Positions 24,743 to 37,643 are shown, counted from the first letter of the stretch. The stretch is 64,000 nucleotides of DNA from Escarpia spicata (GCA_963995525.1 OZ023213.1:18115965-18179964); one strand, 5' to 3'. Translations and numbers: made by a program. Notes: generated by a model from the letters alone, not told the origin.

Positions 24743-26090
24743 TCAGATATGAGTTGGCGTATTGTTACAACACTAGGTTGGTTTTATTCCCATTACTTGC
24801 TCGTTATATTCCTTTCTTGTACTGGGTTTCGTTTACTTATCGTTACAAAGATGTTCAAAAGTATGAATGTGTTGCAGTTTTGAACGTTAATGTATCTTAA
24901 TTTATATCAAGTCATTTTGTTCAGTTTGTGGCTGATTAAAACGAAAAGTTTGGTTACGAAATATCCGGAATGGTGAGTGCAAATGTCGACAAGAAATATC
25001 CTGTGGATGTGTTTAATTTTTAGGAGACCCCAGACAAAACATTGTATTATAATGTTAAAAAACCTAATTGGTTTTTCGTCGACATCACGTAAAGTGTAAC
25101 ATAGCTTTACCTCTGTGCGTAATCAGCATAGCCACTTTCCTTGATGTAGGTAATAAATACGATTTAAGAATATCTACTGACACAACATCTACCAATGAAT
25201 GATGGTGATATGTTTCACGAGATAATTCAAGATAATAATAATAATACGCACATTTCCCAAAAGAACGAAATGATAAGCGTAATTTGCAATAAATAAGCAA
25301 ACATGCAAGTTAATCTAAAATCGTAATCAGTTGTCTACGTCATTTTCAACATAGCCATTTTTCAGCAAGAACCTTTAAAATACAGTTATTTCAGTAATGA
25401 AACTGCTAACATCGCCTCTGTATAAACATTACATGTTTTAAAATATTTGTTGGTGGATAAAAACACTCACGTGTGATAATGTTGTTTGGTCTCGCCTGCC
25501 AGCCACACCCAGCTATTATAATTACCAGACATGTCATAATAAGTATCATATTCTTAGAGTATAATTATTATGTTACTCTTGACATCGTGTGGCATAAGTA
25601 TCCTATTGCACGTTTAATGACAATTTCTGATGGATAAAACATTCACTTGTGATATTGTTTTGTTGGTTAAGACTGCCAGCCACACGCGGCTAATATCATT
25701 ACCAGACACGACATAATAGGTATTATATTCACATAATAAGATGTTCATTTCCTCAACAATTCGACGATGGATAGACAATATACATATTTGAAACACTGCT
25801 TGTCAATGACGTTGTTCATAGCTTTATGAATAATGTTCTTGAACTTGTGCTTTATATTAGCCAATAATGGTAAATTACCTAATGACATTGAAAACATCAC
25901 CGTGCGTAAGAGGTGCCACCCCCACAACGTTCCAAGTGCATTAAGCCATGCTATGTACGTAGTGCCAACACTTTTACCCTGAAGCTCCCGCAGTGGCGCA
26001 CCATAGAAAGAGCGGCAATATTTGTTTAATAATGTCCACATTTCCGTCGTCTTTACATTATCAAAATCTACCAGGAACATATCACAACCT
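24743..26090 (-). mobile_element. LINE 3' region, copy 2 of the repeat at 1-1520
   Basis: The minus-strand frame 25745-26080 reads WTLLNKYCRSFYGAPLRELQ, then TAWLNALGTLW-like codons and LGNLPLLANIKHKFKN. This matches the C-terminal domain of a KQGGVLSP-clade reverse transcriptase (compare LYCTSFYGVCLWNL in the element at 6712-8570). The lower-coordinate part would be 3' UTR. Confidence 0.7.
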
Positions 26091-26352
26091 TCCTAGAATT
26101 TATCGCCAACTAAGGTTTCTTTATTAACAGTCGATATATGATAAGGATGGCCTAACTCTATACCTTCCTGAATAATCTGTAACTCGATATCGCTAAAACC
26201 TACTGTTTTGTTGTCAGTGTTGCAACTACGACTTCCAAAACAAGACACCTACTCTTTGCACCGTTAAAGTTTACATAGTATTTGTTTGCACATTTTTCAC
26301 GAGATCTCTATTAATACTCTCGAGTCCAGACCTTGTAAGTGTTAGCAAAGTA

Positions 26353-26559
26353 ATGTCTTCGGCGTATCAGTGGTTGCCGATGTGGCTGAAGAACCTGGTC
26401 ATCAGCACGATCACTGCCCTGCCTGGTAGCGCTGTGCGTGAAAACCTCTTTAGTGCTGCTGGGCGCACATTCACAACTTCGAGAGCACGCATTTTGAGGG
26501 CCACTCTTGCTGAACCTAAAGAAGTCGTTTGTTTTGTGAACTTGTGTGAACTTTGCTAG
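26353..26559 (+). mobile_element. hAT transposase C-terminal dimerisation fragment
   Basis: A 68-codon frame contains ALPGSAVRENLFSAAGRTFT followed by TSRARI. This resembles the hAT C-terminal dimerisation motif (P.SSA.sERvFSaaG...t..R.RL). No upstream transposase domain or terminal repeats were found, so it is an isolated relic. Confidence 0.6.
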
Positions 26560-27592
26560 TCCGAATACCCTAAGAAAATTATCTTCTTTGCTCAAAGTTA
26601 TTTACTTGCTTTTTATACCACTATCTAGCAGCACATGTAAACATAGAAGCACTACGATTACGTCAGTTCACAATGCTACTGGTGTTTTTTAAGGATGTGG
26701 CAGCTCTTGTATATCAAATATTAAAACTTTATTTACTTGTTATCTCTTAGATGGTAGTACTTGTGCATAGAAGGTATAGTCTTTGGTTTTCTATATTTTA
26801 ATAAAACACCTTATGAACGTTTAATGACTCCGGCATATTCAGCATCGTCATAAACTAGGCAAATAATGAACTGACCCGTTACTTTCGGGGACAAATTGAT
26901 ATTCCGTTATTTTTCGTCGTCTCGTTTTTGCGCTTTGAACCGATATTTTAAAGAAGTATCTGCCATTTAATTAATGTCAGACAATACGAACAATGATATC
27001 ATCCTTCTTGTTGGGCAAGGTCGGGAGGCACAAGTTCGTGGCAATATATTTCTGTTTGACTTCAAAATGCGCACACATGGGGTACATAAATTTGACATGG
27101 TAGGCGACTTCGACAGAGCCGCATTCTCTCCTTCCTCCCTCAACGTATGGAAATACCCCAATCCAATAAAGTTTCTTGAAATATAAGACGTTTTCATTTA
27201 TTATCTGTGATCATAAAATTTTCACCTTTAGCATCACGTACACGAAATCAATATTTGTATAAAGCGTATAATAGTTGTTTCTAACTTTCTGTCTTTCCCA
27301 GACAGTGTATTATAAATAAGAGTATTCGTGTATATATCGTATAGTCTAAATTGGTCTTGTGGTATGCCTTTTATCAGATTTAACTACATATTTGTTGCCA
27401 ACCATCCTGGAAACAATACAGAGACAGCCGAGAAATTTAGTTTCCACGAGAAGAGACGAAAACGGTGCCACGTTCGAACCTACAAGGACCAAATATTAAC
27501 TCAGCCGGTGTTGCTACACCATGTTATCGTTACAAAATATTACCACATAGAAATGTAGGCAATGTTTAATCGTGTCGTTCTTCAACCGGTTT

Positions 27593-27646
27593 GATACGCA
27601 GTCATAAGCATTACGATGACTGCTATTGTAATGCTTATGACGTATC
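27593..27646. repeat. Short hairpin-forming inverted repeat
   Basis: Left arm GATACG, a 3-base bulge, then TCATAAGCATTAC; right arm is the complement GTAATGCTTATGACGTATC. The stem is 19 bp with a 13-base loop. It lies where exon 6 is missing from the PON pseudogene. Confidence 0.85.
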
Positions 27647-28345
27647 GAATAATTTTCGATGGACGACTAGTTTGTTTTTCTACCTCTTAACATTGGAAGA
27701 TTAAAATTAAAAGCGACATGTTTATGTGGAATAATTACCAATCTTCCCATCTTTTCACATTGTATATTTCACTACCGCCCATATCCAACTGTCGAAGAGT
27801 TTGACACAAGTCACAATAACATTGTTTTCTTATCTTTTAACATTGTATATATTTTACTGATAATTGTATTGACAATATGTAGTGCCACATGGCCGAGGTT
27901 GGTAGGAAACGAGCGATGGTCTACAGCCGGACGACGGACAATACTTTGGGGTTTGAGACAGGTAAGTAAAAAAGTAAGAAAGTAATTAAGTGAGTAATAA
28001 GTAAGTAAGTAAAAGTTTATTTCATGATGGCGACCATGTTATTTCCTCGTGATTTTCAAAGGACGACCACTTACATATACACACGCTGTTGCATCCACTA
28101 TTTATACAGCCATTGATACAATATACAATTCACAGCAATAATATATAAATAATAATAAATATATAAATGTCATTACAATTAAAAACAAGATCATTAAACA
28201 TCTGACTAATTCTAGACAAAAAGAAAGAAAACAATGATAAGATAAGATCTATTAAATTAAATAACAATTAGGCCTAATTATTTAAAACAACCATTAAATG
28301 TAAAGATTAATTAAATCATATCAGTTGGACAATGGTCATAGTTGA

Positions 28346-28600
<255 letters not shown>

Positions 28601-28800
28601 AGTTGGCATGTTTCAGGTGGTTCCGGTGTGCTCAACTGTCGACCGAATCGACGTTGACGTGGCGACGGGAGATTTGTGGATGGCTGAACACTCCGACAAC
28701 TGTCTGGCATTGAAATATGTTATGTCACCTCACACCTCTATATTGTCATCGCGGGTAAATAGTGCTATATTGAGACTATTCACCGTCAGATTGCAAGTGC

Positions 28801-28819
28801 GAGAGAGAGAATGTGTGTG

Positions 28820-28851
<32 letters not shown>

Positions 28852-28872
28852 TGCGTGCGTGTGTGTGTGTTT
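28801..28872. repeat. (GA)n(TG)n(TGCG)n microsatellite
   Basis: Short GA run, TG run, six GTGC units, TG run. It lies between pseudogene exons 8 and 9. Confidence 0.9.
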
Positions 28873-29252
28873 ACTGATTACAAATCCACATCATGTTGCT
28901 CGGCGTAGGTGTTTCGACTGAAGTGTGCGACGGTATAAAACAGCTGCCCTTGATCTTGAAATTAATAACACGTCATGTTGGGCCATTGCTACGTCGCGTC
29001 GACGTGACATGTCTGGGAATATCCACTTCCCACATGACTGTGACGTCACAACATCATGTAACTGACGGAACAGATAACGTTTCCTGCGAAGTAAATGTGA
29101 CGTCACATTTTAGTGGGTGCAGCACAAACAATATCCCTCATCTATAAAGGTCACGCATCCTACGTTTCATACATATCTAACCAGTGCGCTCGTACATATC
29201 ATTCATACACACATAATATACGTACCATAGGCTATACAAGTACATACAGAAA

Positions 29253-29328
29253 GCATGGGCCTCTTAGTGCAGTGGGAACGCCTAGTCCGGGGGTCAGCTC
29301 TATTAAACTGGTCCGAATCTTCTTTTTA
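29253..29328 (+). repeat. Weak tRNA-like SINE fragment
   Basis: CTTAGTGCAGTGGGAACGC resembles an A-box region; GGTCCGAATCT, about 45 bases on, resembles a B box. It ends in an AT-rich stretch. Confidence 0.35.
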
Positions 29329-29839
29329 ATATATAAAGTAATACATTTTCTTACGGCATTCTAACAGTATTTTGTGTGCTGATTTCAAATATACCTGCAT
29401 CAATACACGAAAACGTGAACATTTGTTAAAATTTGCATTGTAAATATATTAAATACAAATATGTAACGGTGCCAAGCAGTATGTCATCGCTATGAGGTCA
29501 TCGGCACAGTCGAAAGTACGAAGTGAGAATAGTTTTTGAAACACAGTTGATTTACTATAGCTGGATACAACTACGAGCGACAAAATATACTCCTACGCAA
29601 ATATATTCGTGCACGTCTGAGGACATAGAAGAAAATAAATCTTAGAATAATGGATAGCTAACGTCTGCATAAAACTGACTTCCCTTTGAACAAAATACAA
29701 AAGTAATGCAGAAGACAGGGAGCAATCATTGGTACACGAGTCTGGAGCTCTACAAAGAGTTTCAGATCGGGATATGACATTTCTTAGGTCTTAGATTGTG
29801 TACTCGTAACAGTCCAACCTTGGGCTAACGCTAAATTAA

Positions 29840-30370
29840 TCATTTATTTTAATTTTTTGGTTATTGCGGGGTGGACACATTTAGAAATGTCAAATTCCAT
29901 TTGCCATTTGTCTGACCGTGTTTGGGGTTGGAACAGGTCAATTTGAAATGTCAAGGTAGGGTCCGGTGATTTGGCGATATATAATGCTGTCGTCTGCAAA
30001 GAGGCGTATGGAGATAGGATGTTTTCATTTATGTAATTTATGCAGAGTAGAGGACTGGCCATAGGACTGATCCTTGTGGAACTCCCGATGTAACCTCTGT
30101 TGTGTCCGACAGAACTTCATTTACTGACATTCCATAGGAGTCTAGTTTGGATGGAAGGCGTTTGTGGGGTACTTAGTGAAATTATATTGCAAAATCAAAC
30201 AGGATTGCACCTATGTGTGTCTTGTTGTCCATAGTTGTCCACCAGTCATGGACTGTATTGATGAGTTGGGATTCACAAGACAGTCCTGAATGGAATCCAT
30301 GTTGAAAGTGGATATTTAACCGGTCCAAACCTGGTTTTGCTTTACAAAGTCGTTTTGTTCCTGCATTCTA
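29840..30370 (-). mobile_element. Jockey/CR1-like LINE reverse-transcriptase fragment
   Basis: Reading down the minus strand: HGFHSGLSCESQLINTVHDW, then a decayed LDFAKAFDKVPH block (VPHKRLPSKLDSYG), then TSGVPQGSVLWPVLY, then KWQMEFDISKCVHPAIT (29844-30062). The YADD box is not preserved. At least two frame changes occur. Confidence 0.8.
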
Positions 30371-31274
30371 ACAGTATTTTACCAACTTATTCCAAATCCA
30401 GCTGCAACCTGACTCAACACGGTGAGCATTTTGTAAAATAATAAATAATTTAAGTGTGCCGCTTCTAAATCCTGCCATTGTTTACGACAACAATTGGTTC
30501 AATTAAAAATACGAGGTGAATATAGCTTTGATGGCAAGGAATTTTTTTTACCCTAGATGCACACTACGTATTGCGTGTGACAACATTTATTCAAACAAGA
30601 TTGTGTAACTTTGTACTGTTTTGAGAAACCAAAACAAAATTCTTAGTATTCAAATTAACAACACAACTGAAATCAACAGAAAGACACCCCCCCTCCCATG
30701 AAAAATGACACATCCGAGCGGCGTGGGAATATCGAATAAGTTTACCTAAATATAGACCTCGAGATAACCTTGACATAATCAAGTAAATTAGTTTAGAACT
30801 CATAACAGACCTCAAATAACCATATTAAAAGTATATAAAATGGAAATGGAAAAGGGTGAAATACAAAACAAACTGAGAAATTGTTGAAGAAAGCCAGACT
30901 CAGTACAAATGGCGGCCTCCAGTGGTTGCATTTAATGCACGAGCGCCGGTACTTCAATAACTCAACAAAATGATTAAACTAGACAGTTTGTTGTGTTTAA
31001 GCTACTACATAATTGAACTTATATTTACATTTTTTACACTAACATCATGGCTAATTTAAATAATGTCTGACTGCTTATACGTGGCTTTACGACAACATAT
31101 TCAAAGGGAGCATTTCGTGTTTTATTGATCATTTTATATTTTTCAATTTAAAACAAATGCTCAAGGTGTATCGTCTGATTGCCACCAGATTTGGACTCAT
31201 CGCCTACAATTCATTCATCAGTTAAAACCAAACTTTCTATCACAAAAGCAAGCTATACCTCTGTGACTCCCTGA

Positions 31275-31640
31275 CTATATGGGAACATATGACTTTAAAC
31301 TAGACTTAAACTCAGCCAGAGTAGGGATACTCCGTACACTGACAGCTAATGAATTCCAACATGTGCGTGCGATGAAGCTGAAAATGCGCTCACCGACAGA
31401 TGTAAGGTTACGTTTAGGGATTTTCGACAACCAGCTTCTCGATGGAGGGCCGGAGGGTCCGTGAGGTTTTATGTGTGCAGAACAAGGCCGAAAGGTAAGG
31501 TGGGAATGAACCGTCAAAATGACGGTACGCAAAATTGCCATCTTGTACTGGCAACGGAACTTTACCGGCAGCCAAGGGAAATCCTGCAACATTGGCTTCA
31601 CATGGTCTCGTTTTTGTTTCTTCAGAAAGAGCCCTGCTGC
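31275..31640 (-). mobile_element. LINE reverse-transcriptase C-terminal fragment
   Basis: A 108-codon frame reads LQDFPWLPVKFRCQYKMAIL and later KRNLTSVGERIFSFIARTCW then NSLAVSVRS. These are the two conserved blocks of L2/CR1-type ORF2 ends, with sequence between them shifted. Confidence 0.8.
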
Positions 31641-32608
31641 ACTGCTCTGTACCCTCTTAATCGACTTATCCGTTCATCATGCAGATCAGAAAAACCGAAA
31701 TGAAATAATCAATCATTGTATCGCATTATTTCTGGTTCGTTTGTGGTACTTGGTATGTGTTTTCATCGATTGCTCTTCTGACCAAAGGTGTGCCTATTTT
31801 GTGAAACAAGCACCCATTAAGATATCAATATAACAAGGCTTTTACGACATATTGCTAAATGTTTTGTCTTGGGCCTCCTCAAAATTAAACACATTGATAT
31901 ATATTTCTTTTAGTCATTTGTACTCATCATTCCAGCAATTTTGATTTCATTTCATTGTAGTTCCATTTCTATTGTTCAAGTATATATATAACAAAATAAT
32001 TACGACATTGCGGTCTGTCCGGGTAACCATAGGTTTGAATGAATTTCAAATTAATGCCAACTCGTTTAATTAAGAGGGGTGCCTTGCGGAAAATTTTTCA
32101 GGAAGAATTTAAGTTAACAAACGGACAGAGCAACCAAAAATGGCACGAGTTGTTTAACAAGAAATTAAGACCAGTGGTAACCGATTGCGTAACTGTAGTT
32201 ATGTTGCTGCAATAACGAATGGTAACTAATGCGTAAGTGGATGACGCTTGTATTAATTTGTAATGGAGTATGTCACAATGAGACGCCCAAGTTGTTGAGT
32301 GACTACGATTAAGTGTCTCTTACATAAATGGGTAATCGAGTGTGTCACAAGGAGACGCCCAAGTTGTTTTATGACTACGCTTAAGTGTCTCTTACATACT
32401 TGGGCCCCATAACAATGCTTACCATATGTGACCAAACAACATGTATCTTGTAAGAGGCAAAATATAACACCGCATTTGTTATGTGAGCTGGGATCATCAG
32501 TCGATCTAGTCAAAACTAACTCCAGTCTGAGCTCAAGTCACAGCCAACGACGCGCAACCTAAAGATGTCTCGCGACTAACCAGTTAGATGTCCTGTCCTC
32601 TTACTTCA

Positions 32609-32781
32609 CTGGCGCTTGTGAGGTGTCTGATCACGTAATTCATCGCCGTCTCCGTGTCGCTGTGGTTGTTATTGGTCGCGGCTCCGTGTGTTCAAAGCTC
32701 TTCTGCCGACACAACCACGCCGCGACTTATTGTCGTTGTCTGTACAGCTGCCTAAATAACACTCTTGTGCAGTCACCCAAC
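32609..32781 (+). pseudogene. PON-like exon 1 relic (third copy)
   Basis: The 65-bp block 32717-32781 and about 100 bp upstream align with exon 1 of the intact gene and its 5' flank (shared GTCTCCGTGTCGCTGTGGTT and TGTTCAAAGCTCTTC). The start codon is ACG, a TAA falls after codon 12, and the donor GT is GA. It is in the same orientation as the exon 2 copy at 42747-42820. Confidence 0.8.
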
Positions 32782-32954
32782 GAAAGTTCTACATAACGAT
32801 TTGAACAACGTTGTGTTGGCAGTTATAAGAAGATTGGAATGTTTGAGCCACCCATGTAACTTTCATAATAATGTCCAGACGTTTAACTTGTTGAGTTCAC
32901 CAGAAGCAGGTAACGGTACTTACAACTTCACAACCATTAATTTTCGTTAATTAC

Positions 32955-33240
32955 TTACTTACTTACGGCTCCCGTAACACGCCTGTGTCATAGGGGCGCT
33001 GCAGTATTGAATGTTTCGCCAGTCTTCGCGGTTGTGTGCTAATGTCTGAGTTTCTGCGAAGGTCTTCCCAGTCCATTCTGCAATATTGTCTGACCATCTC
33101 TTCCTCTGTCTTCCCTGTCTTCTTTTCCCCGGCACTGTTCGTTGTAGTATTGTTTTTGTGAGCCCGGTTGATCGTGTTACGTGACCATACCATCTCAGTT
33201 TCTTCTTTTTTACTCTATTCAAATTAACAAAACAACTCAA
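32955..33240 (-). mobile_element. RTE-like LINE C-terminal fragment
   Basis: A 93-codon frame reads RVKKKKLRWYGHVTRSTGLT, then GKRRQGRQRKRWSDNIAEWT and NREDWRNI. This is the terminal block of RTE-type reverse transcriptases (RWYGHV..RGRQRKRW..). A (TAAG)n tail follows at 32950-32968. Confidence 0.85.
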
Positions 33241-33514
33241 TATTTTTTAACTATTTAAACTAAAAATATTGAGTTATTACTATCCATTTAGGTTACATAA
33301 ATTAAACGGTTTCCTGTTAACTCGTGAAGCTAACATATCGTTGATCGAGCTGTAATGAACATATCACTTAATTTTTTATAACTGCACAACTGCACACGTT
33401 CGTTGAGCTAGATTATCCCCACGAAGATGGCCAACGCGTGAAATGCCGGTTGCTTGGGACAGCCATTATGAGTCAGAATAATCATGTGAACCAAGTAGTT
33501 GTACCAGACTGACT

Positions 33515-35115
33515 AGAGAGATTTAACAAGATTTAACAAGATTGCCATCCAGAAAATTACTCTGGATGGCAGTTGGACAAGGAAGCCTTTTGGCTTATCG
33601 AGAGTCCAATACTTTTTATCTACATGTATCCCGCCTTTTTAAGGTGTGTGTCGATTTTATTTTTTAACATATTCACGCTACTAGCACCAACACAATCAGG
33701 AGATAATCTGTTCCATTCATTTACAGTCCTTTGTGAGAATGAGAACTTTCTTATATCTAATCTACACTGCTCCTTTACTAATGTAGCTTCATGTCCTCTG
33801 GTCCTTCTATCTTTCTTAACTGAGAAAAAAATGTTTCTATCAATATTTTCATAACCATTCAATATTTTAAACACTTCTATGTGATCTCCTCTCAATCTCC
33901 TGGTCTCTAGTGTTGTTAAACCACATTCTTTTAGGCGTATTTCGTAACTAAGATCCCTCAGATTTGGTATCATTTTAGTCGCTCTCCTCTGTACTCTTTC
34001 TAGCATATCTATGTCCTTCTTGCGATATGGCTTCCATGCTTGTATACAATATTCTAAATGAGGCCCCACTATTGTTTTGTACAGCGGTACTATTAATTCT
34101 TTTTTCTTATACGCTATATTTCGCCTAATTAATCCAAGGATTTGATTTCCCTTTGACGCTGCAATTCCGCACTGCTCTGAAACCTTCATATCAGCACTAA
34201 TGGTTAACCATAAGTCCTTTTCTTTTACAGTAATACTTAGAACAGTACCCCCCATTTTATATTTTACCTCTTCATTCCCATGACCTGTGTGGAGGCATTT
34301 ACATTTCCCAAAATTGAACAGCATTTGCCACTTTTCAGACCATTTGATCAACCTATCAAGATCATCTTGTAAATGCTGTCTGTCTCCATCACTTTTAATC
34401 CTTCTAAACACTTTTGTATCATCCGCAAATTTTAACACCTTGCTTGTTATATCATCGTCCAAATCGTTGATATATATTAAGAATAATATAGGTCCTAGTA
34501 CTGATCCCTGTGGTACCCCACTCAATACCGATTTCCAGTTTGAAGCCTCCCCATCAACTACTACACGTTGTCTTCTGTCATTCAGCCATTTTTCTATCCA
34601 GTTTATTATACCATTTCCTATGCCATGGGCCTTTAGCTTAAGGAGTAATCTTTGATGTGGTACTTTGTCGAAAGCTTTTTGAAAATCTAAATAGATGATA
34701 TCTACTGGTGATCCCTCATCTACCCACCTAGTGATGTCTTCCAAAAAACATAACATATTTGTTAAGCATGACCTCGCTTTTAAAAACCCATGTTGAGATG
34801 GGTTTATCAAGTTATGTTTAACAAGAAAATCCACCATGTGATCTTTAATTAGTCTTTCTAATAATTTGCAAATCACTGATGTTAAACTCACTGGTCTATA
34901 GTTCTCTGACTTGTTTCTCGAACCTTTTTTAAATAACGGTATAATATTTGCCTCTTTCCATTCTAAAGGAACCACTCCCTCTTCTAATGACAAATTGAAA
35001 ACTGTTGCAAGCGGTGCGCTAATTTGTTCTACAATTTCCAATAGTAGTTTGGGCGAAATCCCGTCCACTCCAGGTGATTTATTATCCTTCATAGCCCTTA
35101 TTTTCTTAGAAACGT
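33515..35115 (-). mobile_element. CR1-like LINE, 5'-truncated, 490-codon open reverse transcriptase
   Basis: An open frame at 33620-35092 encodes a near-complete reverse transcriptase without endonuclease: DNKSPGVDGISPKLL, NYRPVSLTSVICKLLERLIK, PVDIIYLDFQKAFDKVPHQR, SGVPQGSVLGPILFLIYIND, the catalytic LKFADDTKVF, then the thumb region YCIQAWKPYRKKDIDMLERV and the terminus FSQRTVNEWNRLSPDCVGAS. No stop interrupts it, so it is the youngest LINE here. 5' truncation lies near 35115. The 3' UTR carries a 10-bp-stem hairpin (33544-33570) followed by a tail of (AAATCTTGTT)n type. A second, older copy is at 14275-15127. Confidence 0.92.
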
Positions 35116-36120
35116 GCTACCAAGATAACAACATTAATAAAAGCTCCCTGTGAACATGCAACGCACTAACACCATATACAATATATAAATAACAATAAGC
35201 ATTAAATAGATTATGGGGTAATTAACACTATAAATTAGTACTAGGTACCTGATATTTATGCAAATGTTCGTCGAGGTATAAATTTGTTATTTCCTAAGTG
35301 TCACAAAGTGGTTTGAGTAGAATTAGTATGGCTCAAAATAAAAGGGTTAATAAAACTAGGCGGGAATTGTATTGCATGGTGCTGTCATTCCTCGGGTGCT
35401 TGAATGGAAGATATTACACTAGGGCCATCTTGCGATCAAAGCGCAAATCATATAATCGGCTGGCTAATAAATTCTATTTGATTAGTTATTATACTAATTT
35501 TATGACTAAGAACGTCCAATGTAGTATGAGAAGAACGGGTTTAACGTAACTCATTATGTGGTGTTATTGTAAGTCACTCTTAGTAACGTTAGAAGAAGTT
35601 AGTATCGTGGATTAGGAAGGTTGTTTTTTATGCCCGGCAGGTGCGAATTAATGTTTCACACCTCATGCCTGAATACAATTTTGTTTAATTAAAGTAATGA
35701 TTTAAATTTTGACCGTTAAGATGTGCTAGTAATATCGTTATTACCGTCTCGATTCAGGGGTTCTGGTGATATTAAATTTATATATAATTGAGGTAATTTG
35801 AGGATTTTCAATAGTTGAGGATTGTGTGTCTATTATGCAATAATGTTTATTTTAAACCCAATGAGTTGAATATAGCCTGGCCGATGGTCCACATAATTCG
35901 AGAGCGCAGTTTCTGGGATGGTTTATGTTGTGTTAAGTATTGTTATTGGCTAGCAGACTTCCTGCGCTTTGTTGTCATTAGAGAATTTATGAGAATTACG
36001 GCCATTTTCAAGTCAGACGACCGTAGATGCGTTGCTGTGAGTGTGTATTATAATATTGTCTCCAAGACATGGGACTTGTTTTGTCTTCTGAGTTTTGAAA
36101 TTGTAAATTTACCTTTTATT
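35116..36120. other. No gene recognised between CR1-like LINE and DIRS-type element
   Basis: Short frames only (for example 35298-35549 plus, 83 codons, Lys/Arg-rich). I recognise no domain. Part may be the left end of the DIRS-type element. Confidence 0.35.
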
Positions 36121-36299
36121 TAAATTCAGACAACCTTGTATTATGGTGGCGTTTGGCTACTTGGAAGAATTGCAAGTGCCCAACGTCATGGCACAACAAG
36201 ATTGAATGCGAGAGCACCGGTTCTTCAATTATCATTCGACAAGATTGGTTGTGACGACTATCGACGCTCACCGTGTACCCCTGCATTGCCGTATACGTT

Positions 36300-36640
36300 C
36301 TCTCATTGCGACAGTGTAGCACATTTGAGCAATTTCTGTCCCCTCTTGGCTAATCCCAAATCTTCCAACCAACAACTCCCCAGAACTAACAGCTCAGGTA
36401 GGCAATCAGACATACAAGGCAGGCCCAGGGTTAGCATAGGACATCGAGCAATATGCAACAATTTCAACTCAGAGCGCGGCTGATCGAGGCCGAATTGTAG
36501 ATTCCTGCACTCCTGTCTGATTTGCAAAGCACCACATGCTAGTATATCCTGCACAGCTAGACCCGACTTTAGAAGCAGGTCAGAGGGACAGCGGGCCAAA
36601 ACACCAAATCACAACCCGCCAAGGCCCACTCAGTGACTAG
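36300..36640 (+). pseudogene. DIRS Gag-like C-terminal region with CCCH/zinc-binding pattern
   Basis: The plus frame reads RAICNNFNSERG, a stop, then RPNCRFLHSCLICKAPHASI followed by SC. The C..F..G..C..C.F.H.C..C...H....C spacing is that of DIRS Gag zinc-binding tails. It has one in-frame stop near 36481. Confidence 0.6.
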
Positions 36641-36642
36641 GG

Positions 36643-37643
36643 GTGACAGACACTACTGGACGCACTATGACACAACCACATGTAGCAGCAACTAACACAC
36701 TTGGCGGACAGACTGTGACATCAACTCCCATCGATATTGACAGACTGGAGAAAGAGCTACTTGGACACCCAAATAGACCTTTTGTGACCTTTGATTACAG
36801 GTTTAAGGGAGGGATTCTATACAGGAATAGGTAATCCGCCAGTGGCCAGTTTAGAATGCCCAAAATAAACTATCGGCAAAAGCTCAGCCCGAAATAGTCA
36901 GCCAATTAATCAATACAGAAGTGAAGAAAGGATTTTTGGTAGGCCCATTCCAAACATCCCCCTTCCCCCTATACAGAGTGAGTCCCCTGGGTTTAACCGA
37001 GGGAACCTATTCTGGGAAGATGCGTCTCATTGTTGACTTGTCAGCCCCACATAACAGTGACGAACATACTAGTTTAAATCAGTTGATTAACAAGGAAGAT
37101 TACTCCTTGTCCTATGTCAAATTAGATGATGCTATACAGGGGATCCGTGATAGGGGTCAAGGATCCTGGTTATGTAAGACGGACATAGTGGATGCATTTA
37201 AGCAGATTCCAATCCATCCATCACTGTGGCATTTATATGGAGTTAAGTGGAACGGAGAATATTTTTTCTATACTAGGCTAGTCTTTGGAAGCCGTTCAAG
37301 TCCCAAAATTGTTGACTGGCTATCGCAAGCGATATGTTGGATAGCACACAATAATTATGGAATTGATTGTATTCTGCATGTGTTAGATGATTTTCTGACA
37401 ATCGATTTGCCTAATGCTACAGCGGATAGAACAATGGCCGTGCTTAGTCTGATTTTTAATAGGCTACGTATCCCGATAGCCCCACATAAGACGGTCGGAA
37501 CGACGATAGAGTTGCAGTATTTAGGAATAATTTTAAATACTAGCACAATGCAAGCAAAACTTCCTAAAGACAAAATTACCAGGATTATCAGTATACTGGA
37601 CAGGTTCGAAAGTAAACACAGCATTTCAAAGAGGGAGATGTAG
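36643..37643 (+). pseudogene. DIRS reverse transcriptase
   Basis: After a short 5' frame (36643-36834, with DRLEKELLGHPNRPFVTFDY), a 240-codon frame at 36921 carries GKMRLIVDLSAPHNSDEHTS, WLCKTDIVDAFKQIPIHPSL, RLVFGSRSSPKIVDWLSQA and the catalytic block HVLDDFLTID, the DIRS version of YxDD. A TAG at 37642 separates it from the LLGHLQFASRVVHPGRTFVG connection block that follows. Confidence 0.9.

Noticed and set aside
26353..26559. Active hAT transposon
   Set aside because: Only the last ~65 codons are present, without catalytic domain or terminal repeats.
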